Source of the DNA: Eremophila alpestris peregrina
Taxonomy: Eukaryota; Chordata; Aves; Passeriformes; Alaudidae
Assembly: GCA_009792885.1 (NCBI GenBank)
Contig: WMCF01000026.1
Location: 1,116,001-1,180,000 of the forward strand
Direction of reading: 5' to 3'
Length of the DNA stretch: 64,000 nucleotides
This document shows positions 35,401 to 48,066 of the stretch, one piece after another; within the stretch, counting starts at the first letter, position 1, and each line of letters opens with the position of its first letter. The notes beneath the pieces are model-generated. The model searched no databases. It was not told the DNA's origin and saw only the letters and a list, made by a program, of their open reading frames with translations. The position numbers and the translations under genes are program-made.

Positions 35401-38182
35401 TATTTGAAAATGAACAAGTAGAATCAGCTATATGGCTATCAGAGAAATATGAATAATGCCTTTTCAAGCCTAATTGATTACTAAAAGCTAAAACTTTGCA
35501 CCAGATTTGAGCACAGGAGGCAGAAAACAACAATTCTAACATTTTACTGCATAATTTTCTGCCCCATAAATTCCGTAGCATTTTGTATCTGAACCATGGA
35601 AATAGTGTGGCTAATGTGCTTTAGCATCTTTGATAAACAAAGCAAAGGTATTAATGATGTTCTATCATTTTTTTCACTGCTGGTATCGATTGAAAAAGTG
35701 TCATAATTTTAATAAATTCTATTTTATTATGAGGAATCATGTTTTTCTCAGGACACTGATGTTTCTTATAGTTCCTGTTATTTATTAATGGCTTCCAGCT
35801 CTTCAACTCTATGTATATATTAATGTCACTGCAGCTACCATTTACCAGCCTCTTAGAAATTTCATTAAAAATTCATATCAGAAATGGGTAAAGCAACTGA
35901 TATAAGATAAAAATAGTAAGCTTGTGCCCTAACTTATAATTTTCCCATCTGTGGCTTTTTAAAGGCAATCTTGGGAAGATTCTATTAGTCCTTGATTTTA
36001 CTCAATTGTTAAAACAAACAAGGCTGCATTAATTCCCCATAATTTTTATTTCAGTTAAACAAGTAAAGTTTCCTGTTCTTAGTTATTATTTAGGAGTCCA
36101 ACAGATCTCTGAAAAGCCCCTTTCTCATCTCAATGGATTAATAGTATTTGGTACTTATTTTTGCCAAATTCTTTCTGTAGCTATTTTTTGGTGCTTGGTT
36201 ATTTTTGTGACAGGTGGTGAAAATCCCAGTGAATGATGACAGTGTGAGACTGAGAAGCATTTCAATTTAAGCACTATCAAAACCATCCACATTTGGTTAA
36301 TTTTAATTTTATTTTTTCCTAGAGAATTGCGATGTCACTCCCCTGAAAGGCTATGAAGCTTGTCTTAGAGGCATGCATAAAGACCTTTCAGAAATGATAT
36401 CTCTCCTATAGAAGTAAGAGTTAAGAAATGGTGATCCATGTATTCTGGGTCACCTTACAGATTGAGATGTACTCCCAAGAATTTTATCCCATCTTATATT
36501 AAATAAAGCATAATGGGTTTTTTTGTTTATGGACATTTGTAATGGAATGTATAACAGATTTTTATGTAAGAGAAACTGAACAAAACATCTGTTATTTTAT
36601 TACCTACACTTACCCATTTCTCATAACAGTTTGGTTTCCTTTCTGCTTTGTAACAGGTACCTCAGCCTTCTGATCACCCTTACTATGTGAATGGCTTCCT
36701 TCTGCCTTTTCCATTATTCTTCACTAGGATCTGCTTGAGAGAAACAGTGCAGATAAGCACAGTGTAAATTGTTCAGGCTCCTTCTGTCTGAGACACTGAA
36801 AATTAATTACAGTAATCCAGGATAGTGTTTATCAGTTTGTGGTCTCTTTGACAATCATGGATTGTAGAAATCTATCTGGCTGCTAAAACTCTATGATCAT
36901 CCCTCTCTTCTTACTGTTATGAAGTCAGATCAAGCATCAAATACTTTTTTAAAGCTACATGACAGGGCAAGTATTTTGAATGAAAGCCATGACCTCATGA
37001 TAGAGAGAAATTATGTGACTGAAATGGGAACAATGTCAATTTGCAGTTTGAAATTGAATGGAAAAAAATGTATCCAGAATATGTATCTATATTATTTATA
37101 AAAGAGATTTATTTTTATTGGATAAGAATATGTACTAGAATAAAACTTTTGGAATATTTACAAGACACAGAGAAAATTCCTAGCAGCTTGATTATTCCCT
37201 TTTCTTGAATGGAGAAAGAAGAGAGGCAAAAATATATACTTGTCATACCTTTTCTAGAAACTGAACCTAGTAAAATATTGTACCATCTTGAAAATGCAGA
37301 CTGCTTACTCCTTAGCAGATTGCAAGCTACTGCCATGGAAAAGAAACGATGCACTTGAACATTCAGGTAACAGGTGGCATGGCAAAACTTCAGGAACACA
37401 AATATCCAGGAGGATCTAGCAAAAAACATGGAGAGCAGAGTATGTAATTTTAATGGGTCATACAGCCAGTGCATTCAATTTGGAGACTGGGTCAATTACA
37501 AAACAACTGTGCCCTTTCAAAATTAAATGCTTTAATTCTCCTCTACCTTACATAACTTTTACATTTCCACTATTCCTTTCATTTATGTGTAATTTTCCAA
37601 TTTATTTTCATGTCAAAAAGGAAAATCAGACCTTTTTTGTCTCTGTATTTGAATGTGGTAATACTTAATTTATCCTCTGCCTTAGTGATACTTGCTCTGT
37701 CACAAAGTTAAACATAAAATTGGGCTAAAATGGTTATTTGAATTTTATTCTTAGAGAATTTCAATGGGGTAGAGCTTCCTGGAAATTATTTACCAGACTG
37801 GTCTCAGATGTGACACTTGTCTGCCCAAACCAGCTCCGTGTTTCACAATGCCACCCACCTTCTCAAATACAAAATGCACAGAGCTAGTCAGGAAAACTGC
37901 AGCAAGATTTGATCTTGATCCCATTGGAGGCACTGTTTTTCGACCAATTCCAAAGAAACTGCTCCAGAAATGGTGTGACAAGTAAATAGTACTACTTCAT
38001 TGTACAGGGTGATGGTGGCTGGCAGCCTGAGCTGTGCTGTGATGTAGCAGCACTTAGTCTTTCATACACTGCAAGCAGAGCTAATCCTGAAAGCCACATG
38101 AGATGTGACTGTGAGGACTGAACAGCCTGTGCAATTGGCATTGCTTCTAACCCATTTTTTCACACTCTATTTCTCACTGAGA

Positions 38183-38204
38183 AAACAAACAAGCAAGCAA
38201 ACAA
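38183..38204. repeat. Short (AAAC/AAGC)n tract
   Basis: AAACAAACAAGCAAGCAAAC followed by AAG, an imperfect tetranucleotide repeat. Confidence 0.6.
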
Positions 38205-39609
38205 GAATTTTCAGTCCATAACATAATAAAAAGCTTGTACAAGCTCAAGCAGCAAGATAAGGTGATTATTTTCCCCTTTAGTTCAAGTGTCAGCTTGTTG
38301 CAGCTGCTGTCAAACACTTTGTCACACCAGATGTCTGTCATATCTGTTACATGGTAAAATGTTTCAGTACATAGAAAACAAGATGCACAATTTTCTCATA
38401 CTTATCTTTGAAATCTCCAAAGAAATTTTTATTATAGTTGTGTTTGCTTACAGCCACTGCAGTTCACTATTAAGTTCCTTTTGAAATCCTCCTCATCATC
38501 TTTTTTCTCATGCTCATGTAGGTACATATTAATCTTTAAGAGTAGCAAAACCTTAGGCAAAGATTTTTTTTCATGCTCACTTTCTTTCCTTTTTGCTAAA
38601 TAAACTTACTCCAAAGTCCTTTGTTCCAATTTACTCCAATGTCCTTAATATTATACAAAGACGTTCCTCTTACTCACTTTTTGTGTATTTCTTTACTTCT
38701 CTGGATACCTTCCTCAAGGAACCTAATTAAATAAAAATAGTGAATGCAAGTGTTTACTTCAACAGCAATAGTATTTGCTTTGCAAGGGACTCCTTTACTC
38801 CAGAAATAATTTTCTTCCGGAGTCTCCTTTCCTTCTCTTTTTTTTCTTCCTGTTTCCTTATGGCTATATGAAGCATAATATAATGGCTTGTGGCTTTTGC
38901 AGTCCATTATTCAGAAGCTAGTTTTGGACTACATGACTCCCACTTTTAACTCTGAGTTTTACAGTAGCACTGTAAATATACTGCTGAAAACCATTAAAAT
39001 TTTATTTAGGCAAGTATGCAATATTTTGCCTGTACTGATTGTCTCTTCTGTCAGCTATAGTATTTTGTACAAGCCTGTTTTAATAAAATGCATAGTTTAT
39101 ACTGGATTTAAAAGTATTCCTAGATATGCAACTATGTTTTTCAAGCTTCAGTCTATAGGACTTTCTATTAACCCACGCAAAATAATAGCATCAAGCTGAG
39201 ACATTTCCATGCTAGGTTGGAGTGTACATGGCTGAGTGAGCAGAGTCCTGCCCTCAGCTGGTTTGCAGTGGATGAAGGCAAAAGGAGTGTTTTATGCCTT
39301 CTCTTCCCTCAGTGGAATTTAATGGAAAATGTATGCCCCAGCCAGGGGCCAAGCAAGCAGCCAAACATGGTATTGGTCACAGCCAAGATGAGCCCTTCAT
39401 TTGGCTGCAGAAGGAAAGTTCTGCAGCACTTTGGAACAGCTGTACCACAGCTTTTGGTGGATTGCTCAACACAACAGCGAAGGCCCTTGCCTCAGAAAAC
39501 TGAGGCAAACCAAACAAATGGAAAAACAATTAATACCCATTGCCATTCTTTATCAGATGTCACTTTGACAGTGAAGGGACCCATCACTTGAAATACTTTT
39601 TACAGACTG

Positions 39610-39652
39610 GGTTGATTGGTTGGTTGCCTGGCTGGTTGGTTGGTTGGTTGGG
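39610..39652. repeat. (GGTT)n tetranucleotide repeat
   Basis: GGTTGATTGGTTGGTTGCC, then TGGCTGGTTGGTTGGTTGGT and TGGGG: an imperfect GGTT array with two variant units, G-rich on the plus strand. Confidence 0.8.
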
Positions 39653-42600
39653 GTATTTTTTTCTTATGGTGCAGTTTAAAAGACACCTGATAGACACATC
39701 CATGAAGGAAGGCGTTTTGATTTTTTTTGAGTATTTTTTGGGCATTCAAGAGAGAAAATAAGCTGCTATTCAGTGGTAATTCATTTAATCTTATGTATGA
39801 TTAGCACTGAACTCTCATTCAATGGAGCAGATATTGACAAGATATTGCTACTAGATATTAACAGGCACGATTCATGATTATCTTGATCTAACTGCACGTT
39901 TTGCAAGTCAGAAAAGAATTTTCTGTTTGCTTTAATTTAACTTGATCAATTATTTTAAAAAGAAAATAAAATGAAAATCCTGAAATAAAATTTTAAAATA
40001 GCTCACTTGAGGCTTTTTTAGTAAAATATACATACCTCTTGTGAAATGTGGAGACTGCAGAGAGGTTTTCTTTGAGGTAAGATTAATACAGTGGAGAGGG
40101 TCAGAATAAACCCCTAGTTCCATCTAAACAGTAGAGATCTTTGGCCAGCTCTTCAACTCTAGAGGTAAATCCCATCCTAGGTGCAGACTCCAGTTACTCC
40201 ATTAGGTTGGGTATTGGTATCTCCAGCTTCCAGAGCTCCAGAGGCACATTTAAACACTGGTCAATTCAGAAAAGAACAGTCATTATGAAAACTAATGCTG
40301 CATTGTTTCTCTCAAGCCAAAGGACAAGCCAAATAATTTAATGAAATCTACTGCTACAGATTTTCCCTGGCATATTCCTACTGTAAGAACATTGTTGGGT
40401 TTTTCAGTGTTTTAATTTGAAAACAATGGAAGGAATCCTTAAAAAGAAGGAAATTTTTTTTTGCATTTCAGTCATCAATTATTAAAATTAATACGTTATC
40501 TCTTATATGTTTTTATTGTTAATTGATCTTCAGTTACAATAAGCCACCTCAGAATCATTTGACTTTCTCTTAGATTCAAGACTGTACATTGCTCCAAAAA
40601 ATAAGGCTTATTCCAAGCATGGTTATAAACTGAGCAGAAGCAAGACTTTTGCTGTAAGCTAAGCTCAGGCTTTCAGAGAGAATTGCTTTCATGGGGATTC
40701 TATTTCCTCTGTTGACCTCATATGGGTCTATAGGCTCTTTTTGTTTGGATGAAGTGTGTCTGAATTCCTCAATTTGAAATACCCACAGAAAGGTTAGAAG
40801 AACATCTTTAAATTTTAACAGGAAGAAGGTACAAACATGTCAAACAAATGCTAAATGACATAAAATGATGACTGGGTCATGACAGTGACCAGACTACACT
40901 GTGTACTCTGGAAGAGAAATACAGTTTGAATTTCATCTAATGTAATCTATGTAACAGAAATATAAAAGAAATATAATTTAATTTATTGTAATGTATTTTA
41001 ATGATCAACTACTTGCAGCAATACTAATTGCATGCCAAAAAGTTGCTGTTCTATTGAAAGCAATTTCATTAAAACAATTTTTTTTTCAGCAGACAAATAC
41101 GAAACATTAAAAATTGAGCTATTTTAATTTAAAGTAGAGAAGGCTTCTTATTCCACCTTACTTAAAATAATCAGTCTTGTTTGTTACTAAGGTAATGAGC
41201 AAATCTGAACTAACTAAAGAAAGTTTTCACTAGAGTAAATGAAAAGAGGCATATAAAAATCATTTATGTGAACTGTAGTTTATATAATATGCTGTACTTG
41301 CTAAATGGCTCATCATAATTTTCAAAAGTAAACACTGAGTTTTTACAAATGCCTTTGTTCCTACAGAAAAAAAAAATAAAAGGAGGAAAAAGATTTTTCT
41401 GGGCTATCTAACAAATAGCTACCATTTACCATAAATCTGAAGAAAATTATACACAACTTCAGAGCATAACTCATGTGACCTATCTTCCTTAGAAAGCACA
41501 GGAAAAACTGGGCCAAGTGATGCACCATTCAATCAACATAGTTGATGCCTTGGCCCTAAGATAGCTTTTAAAAATCCTTACTCCATTATTGCCTGAACAC
41601 AGCACAGCCAAAGTATGGTTTCTGACTGTCCCTGGTGACTTGGTCAGTATTATGGACAGTGGTGGTGATGAAATTTTTCAATCTTTGATCTTACCTATGT
41701 GCTGCGATCCCTCAAGAAATGATGGTTTTGCCAACTGTTTTCATCTTGGATAGTATGGTGGGCCAAAACTAGGAGAAATTAGAAGATCAGAAATTAATAC
41801 TTTTTTTTTTACTTTTTTGCTGATACTTATTCACATGAGATGAAGGTTTTCCTTTCTAAAAAAAACAACTTTTGGTGATTAAATTCCAAAACTTTGTCCA
41901 GTCAGCGAGATAGACTCATCTCTAAGGACTGACACATAAACAATTCCTGTTGTGTAGCACTGAAATTTTTCTTTATTCCTGTTGATATGTATAGTAACAG
42001 AAATTAATGAAGTGCTCTATAAACTATTTCAATTTAAAAAAAATGTTCGATCTCATACTACAGCATTTTTAAACAACTGAATCTTTCTTCTAGATTTTTG
42101 TTATTTTCAGCATCTTCATTTAAACACTAAGGAGGAGGAGCTGTTTTGTTCAAATACTATACAAATTAAGTGTTTTGAACTACTTAATTCATATTCTAGG
42201 AATAACTTAGAGTTAATTAAATGTCAGTATCATTTGAAATTAAGTCAGCTGAAGTATGTAGCACATATTATCTTATGCAGTTCCATTCCTAAATTAAAAC
42301 ATTAAAAACATACTTAGCAGCATTATTCCATTTAGTGATATTGCATTCATGAAGTCTTTGATGGTCACTGTATATTAGAAAAGGAGACTATTGTAAGAAA
42401 TTTTGTTACATTTGTCAAATTAAAGTTTCAAGTTCTTTATAGAAGCAAAGAAATTAGAGAGAAAACTGGAAAAATTGATAAAAATTATGTGTCCAAGAAA
42501 ATAATTACCTTTTTAAAAATAAAACTATATTTATTGCTATAAAATTATTAACACATTAGATATCTACCTTTTTCACAGCAGTAAGGACAAATTTTAATTT

Positions 42601-43457
42601 CGCTTTCATTTGTTCTCAGTTTTGAACACAGTATATTGTACAGTAAAAATGAATAGAATATTTTCAGTAACACTACTTTTCAGAATCATCTGCAAGTTTA
42701 CAAGAAGACTTACTAGAATATAGGAAAAAATTCTCCTGCTTCACCAACCAGTATTCTATAGTACAGAAAAAGACTTAATTTCTGTGGGTCCATGAAAGTC
42801 AAAAGCTGCCCTATAGTACTGTGCTGAGCAGTGCATCAATAATTACACAGTCATTAAAAGAAGGACAAATTAATCTTGGAGTCAAGGAAGGTGCTCAGTA
42901 CTCACTGCTCAAATTTCACATTATTACATACTTAGACATTTTGGGTGCCTGTCAGTCACAGTCCAGTTTCTCAAACTAAATCACATTGCTGTGATTCCTG
43001 TATGCCTTGAAATGAGGTCCCTGAGGAAGGGATTTATAGCAGGATATAAGCAATTAGGAAATTAGAGGCGTAGTGGTTTACCCTAAAGCTTTATGCAGGG
43101 ATGTGAGGGAGGCATTTCTCCTCATATCTAACACCCTACATCTGAAAGCTGGAGACCTAAGTTATTTTAAAAAACCAAAAAACAACCTAAGGCACTTTCA
43201 GTTCTTCCTTTCAAAACACAGCAAGGACATTTCATCACAATAACAGCTGAGCCTGGGATGCAAATGTCATTGAGATGTATAAAACTTGTACACAATTCTT
43301 GTTTAAGTTCCTTTCTCACAGCTGTGTCCACACACATCAACTCAAAGGTCTGATTTTGGTGTTTTAATGCATAAAATTTACCATAAATGACAATACAAAC
43401 ACAAAATTTTGTAGATCCTGCAATAATTTAATCAGGAAATTTCCATTAAGTTAGGCA

Positions 43458-45540
43458 GCTCAATCAAGAATGGAAACCTTCCTCAGCTTTCCAAGGCAAA
43501 GATCTATAGGGAGGAGAGAGAATTGCAGGATGGAAATAATGAATCGTGTTAGACAGGTAAGTATTGCTTAAGTCCCTCAACAGCTCTATCACCAAATGTT
43601 ATTCTCTTTCTTATTAGGTCATTAAATTTCTCACTAATTAGAATTTGTAATGGAGGAGTCCAAGAGAGGATTCGGTCAGAGCTGAATATTTAGTGAAAAA
43701 ATCAACATAGAATGAGATAATTGATCTTAATGCTTACCTCTGCATGGATGATTTAGTTCTGAAATACAAATCCAAATTTCTTCTAACAATGGACTTTATT
43801 GTGCAGCTTTAACATTTCTTTCTTATATGTAGCAGCTGTAAATCTCTCACGTTGAACACAAAAGAACTGTGCATTGCAAAGAGATACTAAAACAAAGAAA
43901 CCATTGAAGACAACATAAAAGGAAAGAATGGATAAAAAAAAGGTAAGTACTGAAAGTCTTTATTTGAAGTTTCTCAAGTTCCTGTGACATCTTTCTATTT
44001 TAATCATACCATTCACATGGTGATTGAGTTATTTGATTGATTTTAGTGACTACCTTTGTCAAAGCTTTGGTGAAAGACTCAGTTCTTTCCAGGGAACTTC
44101 TTTATGCATACTAAAATTTTGTGATTGAGAAATGGGATATTTTACTGGTAGTGTGAAGGTTTTATGGACATTTTGACCTCATTTTAAGGAGTAGGTAAAA
44201 CATCTCTACAATCCTTCAGCTGTCTACACCTAAATTACAGAGTGGCAGTGATTTGAGACACAGTATTTCTGCACCTCACTGAATGTGCATAAAGACTAGG
44301 TGGTGGCAGTATTATTTCTAACAGTAACATTTCAAAGTCAAGTCAGATTGGAAGAGCCAAATATAGTCTATCCAGCTCAGTTAGCAAAAGCTGTGAGGTT
44401 GCCATATCATGGTTTCAAAAGACAAATAAGTATGATTAGGCAGAGCAACTCTTAAGAGTTTCAGTGTTATCCAGCCTAGACTAAGACTGGCTCAGTTATC
44501 CCTGTCTGGGCCATATGCACAATGTCACATGAAATTGTAGAGCCTTCTGTTTCTCCAAACAAGCTTGACTTAGACTATAAACTAAGAAACTACGTGCATA
44601 CAAGTTACGGGTTCAATCTTGATCATTAGATGCCTAATCAGGAAGCCCTGACATTACACCTTGGGAAGGTTTCAGAAACCATTGAAAGAATTAGTACATC
44701 TGGTTCTGAGGTCTTCAGTTTCAAAAGGACATTGGTAAATTTACCATTACTCAGAAGAGTATTCTGAGGTCTGCTGAATGATATGTCCCATAAATACTAA
44801 TTGAGTTTCATTTATTTAGCTTACCTTAAAATATTTAGATTATAACTTGGACACAAGGGAAAATAGCTGATAGAAGTTTATTGTACTTAAATAAAAACAC
44901 AGATAGTAAAAAGGGATAAAACAGAAGGAAATTAAAGCTGGCCAATTTACTTTAGACAATTAGACAGTCACAGCAAAGTTTGGTATCAGTGGAACAACGT
45001 ACTATCCATCAGTATTAGGTGTTCAGTCAAGTCTAATTTCTACTAGGAGACATAGATCCTTTACACTAATGCCATGGGCTTGGTGTTCTCAGCACATATA
45101 AAGGTTGCAAGACTGAACAGAGCCACAGCCTGACTAGGGAAAGGGAAGGGCAGGAACGTGACGAAACATCCAGCCCTGCAGGATGACCTAATGGGGAGAC
45201 AGCAGCCTATTTCCCCATGACATGTTTTTAAAGGTTGTAACAAGATTTGGAGGAAAGAAAGCAGCTTCCCAGGCACCTTTCTTGATCAGTACAGACATAC
45301 AGTGCCTTTTACTTAGGAAAAAGTGTAAATTTTAAACAACTAATTGTATATGTTTAATATAAATATGTGAGGAAGACAGTGTATGATAAGTATCTTATTA
45401 GGTGGGTCATACCAACTGGTTTTATATGGACAAGACATCCCATTTAAAGGCTGCTGCCTTCTGCAGTCATCATTTCAGCTTTTTTTGAAGTCATCAGTGT
45501 ATTGCAAGCATAGTTTTAGATCCCTGTTCTCCTTTCTGTT
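43458..45540. other. Intergenic stretch with two donor-bearing exon-like segments
   Basis: Contains AG/GTAAGT donor sites at 43556/43557 and 43942/43943 on the plus strand (see findings). Otherwise AT-rich, with no repeat recognised. The 45061-45276 patch is less AT-rich but unidentified. Confidence 0.3.
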
Positions 45541-45610
45541 TCTTTGCCTTTGGTAACTTGTATGAACTGCCATCAGACCATGGCTAATCCTGATATGTTG
45601 GTAAGTAGTA

Positions 45611-45692
45611 CAAAGGAGAGAGAGGGAGAGAGAAAGGAAGGAAGAGTAAGGGAAAGAGACTTCCCTCTCCCTCCCTCTTTCACTCTTCTTTC
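45611..45692. repeat. Polypurine tract followed by polypyrimidine tract
   Basis: About 45 almost pure purines (AGGAGAGAGAGGGAGAGAGA and onward) are followed at 45660 by about 33 almost pure pyrimidines. GGAAGGAAGAGT on the left pairs with ACTCTTCTTTCC on the right with one mismatch, so the block can fold as an imperfect hairpin or form triplex DNA. Confidence 0.7.
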
Positions 45693-47898
45693 CCCATGTT
45701 CAGGAGACTTAAATATAATTTGTAATAACACATGTCCTCTTTAATGGGGCAACTGAATAAGGCATTGGAAAATCTGCAAACATTGATAACTGGTTGTTTT
45801 CGAATGGCAAAAGAGGCTCATCATTCTCTTTGAGTTATAAATGGATGTACGAGCATTTTATATTTATTCCAAACCAAATATAGACTTAATTTTTTCATTC
45901 CATCAAACTTGCAGACACCTGTTGGGAATTTGTAATACATACACATAGTGTACTTGGTTTTAGAGAGTGTGCAGGTGTCCTCAGTACACGTCTTTCAAAA
46001 ATCATTGAATTGAAAAATAAATATATTGCATTTTGGTTTTGATACTTTCTCCTAGTTCCTACAGCAGTTCCTGAGTAATACTGCTTTTGCAGTCTTACAG
46101 ATGTGAAGACAGCAGTTTTGTTTTTATAAGATTATTAACCACTTAATGAAGTGGAACTTCAAAAAGAATATGCAGTACTGTGGAAAAGAAGATTCTGACT
46201 GTGAAGAAAGTGCAAAATAATTTGTGATACCTGTATGCAGTAGACTGACTACTGCTGTGGGAATAGCCTCAGCTGTGCAGCCTGTTACATTCAGCAGGAT
46301 TACTTAGGATCCATTTGGCATGAGCATGGGCAGTGTTGTGGAAATGAGCTGTAGAAATGCAGTTCATAAACCACAGAGAAACTATACCCTATGACAGCTG
46401 AGCTATTCAAAAGATTGCTTTGTTTTTTTTAAGAAACCCACAACTACCTTGCTTGGCTTCAACACACTGCACTTGAGATTCCTGTGTACTAATGAGAATC
46501 TCAAATCAGGAAGTGTATTTTCAATTAGGTACTTGTTCCAGCTCTACTAGGTACTTACAATCACTACAGAAACCATTGACTTCATAAAAGAAATACACAT
46601 ATGTCTGGCACAACCCCTGTAGGTATTATGAAGTTTATACTCCCAAGGAACCAATACCCTTAAAACTTGTGAGCCATCCTTTCAGAGGAGGCAGAGTAGC
46701 TACACTACAGGAGTAGCAGAATAATATTTGGGTATAGGAAATAAGCACAACATCTAAATTATACCTGTGTTTTGTGGACATGCCTATGAGAATATCAGAC
46801 AGGAGTCCTAAACTGATTTTAATACATACCTTAAGTCCCACAAAAACTGTTGAGTCTTTTCTCATATCTTCATTTACTGCAGCCAGGCACAAAACAGAGC
46901 AGATCCACTGAGACTCTGCGATTCCTAATCCTGTTAAATGCAGAGGGAAACTTCATGTCAGAAACTTCATTGAGTCTCTTGTGTAGGAAGTGATCTTCTC
47001 CTTTCCAACAGCATGCAAAATGACCAAAACAATTTGTCCCCTACTCTTGATAAATAATAGGAAGATTTTTTTGGATTTCATTGCCTGTAGTACAGTTGGT
47101 GAGGGGAACTGGCCCTCAGGCTCAATTAATTTATCACTGCCCCTTACTTTAGCTAGTATCTTGTTTATCTGATACTGAGTAATGCTCACACACAACTATG
47201 TATGTAGTGACATGGGACATATCCCATGAGGGCTGACCTGTCTGTTGAAGGAAAACTGACCTGATTCAAAGGAAGCCTTGTCTGAATGTCATTTATGGAG
47301 ATGCTAGCTATAATGGCTGTGTTGTCAGTACTTTCAGGAGGTCAGATTTAAGATTGTATTTTGACCAGCAAGTGAGCAGTAATTGCTCTCCCTGGGACTC
47401 AGAAAGCAAATCAATCCTAATCCAGGTGCTTAGCTCCTATTAGGAAAGCGTGACAGATGCTAGCAAAATTCCCTGTACATGTCACTGAAGCATACATGAC
47501 ATTTACACTGTCAGTAGCTAAAAGGAGAGAAGTTAGTCCCTAAAGTCCCATTTCCACTTATTATCAAGAACCCCCAAAGAGATTTCTTAAAAGCTGGGTC
47601 AGTTCTCCAGAGGGGGTCATTCTATGGAGTTCTCCAATGCTTTATTTTTATTATTCTGAAAAAATCCTGTCAATTAGTGCAGTCTGTGTCATCTGAAAGT
47701 ATTTAAAGATAACTTCAGCCTTTCTGTATCATGGCCTGTTTTTCACCTAAACTGCACCTAAACTGCAACCTTGTTGTTTTAGACTCATGTGGTTTATTTG
47801 CAGCATGAAATGAGATACCCATTAGCAGTCACATTTGATTTTTAAATTCCATTTTTAAGGCAATTTAGGATGTGAATCATGAATAAGAGCTAAATTAA
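45693..47898. other. Intergenic, nothing recognised
   Basis: AT-rich, no repeat family or exon-like segment supported. Confidence 0.3.
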
Positions 47899-48066
47899 GA
47901 GCCAGGAACTCTAATTCTGTCTTTCACTATGAAGTATTCTGTGGCTCCTGACTCAATGACAGTCAGCTTCCAGCTGTCCTGTTTACAAACAATCTCTCTA
48001 TGGACAAAACAGTCTGTCACTAGCTATTTAATGCATTGTGATGATGCTCTATATGGTATTAAAAAC
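47899..48066 (+). mobile_element. Possible MIR-type (old amniote SINE) relic
   Basis: TAAGAGCCAGGAACTCTAAT followed at about 130 bp by GTGATGATGCTCTATATGGT ATT-type sequence resembles the order of amniote MIR: a GAGTCAGGAACTCC-like core, then a CTTTGAGAT..GCGCTATATAA-like end. The match is by eye and weak in the middle. Confidence 0.3.

Larger units (their letters stand above)
29453..43457. other. Intergenic, no supported gene
   Basis: Long AT-rich region, with T or A runs (for example about 33881-33900) and a GGTT tetranucleotide repeat at 39610-39652. A few stretches of more balanced composition (33440-33740, 37790-38110, 39200-39600) have open frames but no splice-site or family support. 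Nothing else recognised. Confidence 0.35.

Noticed and set aside
37850..37960. Similarity to an old vertebrate repeat (GATCTTGATCCCATTGGAGG)
   Set aside because: Only a short phrase matches by eye; not enough to call a repeat.
39217..39591. 124-codon plus-strand open frame
   Set aside because: The composition is balanced, but two frames are open, no splice signals or family resemblance were found, and nothing adjoining supports a gene.
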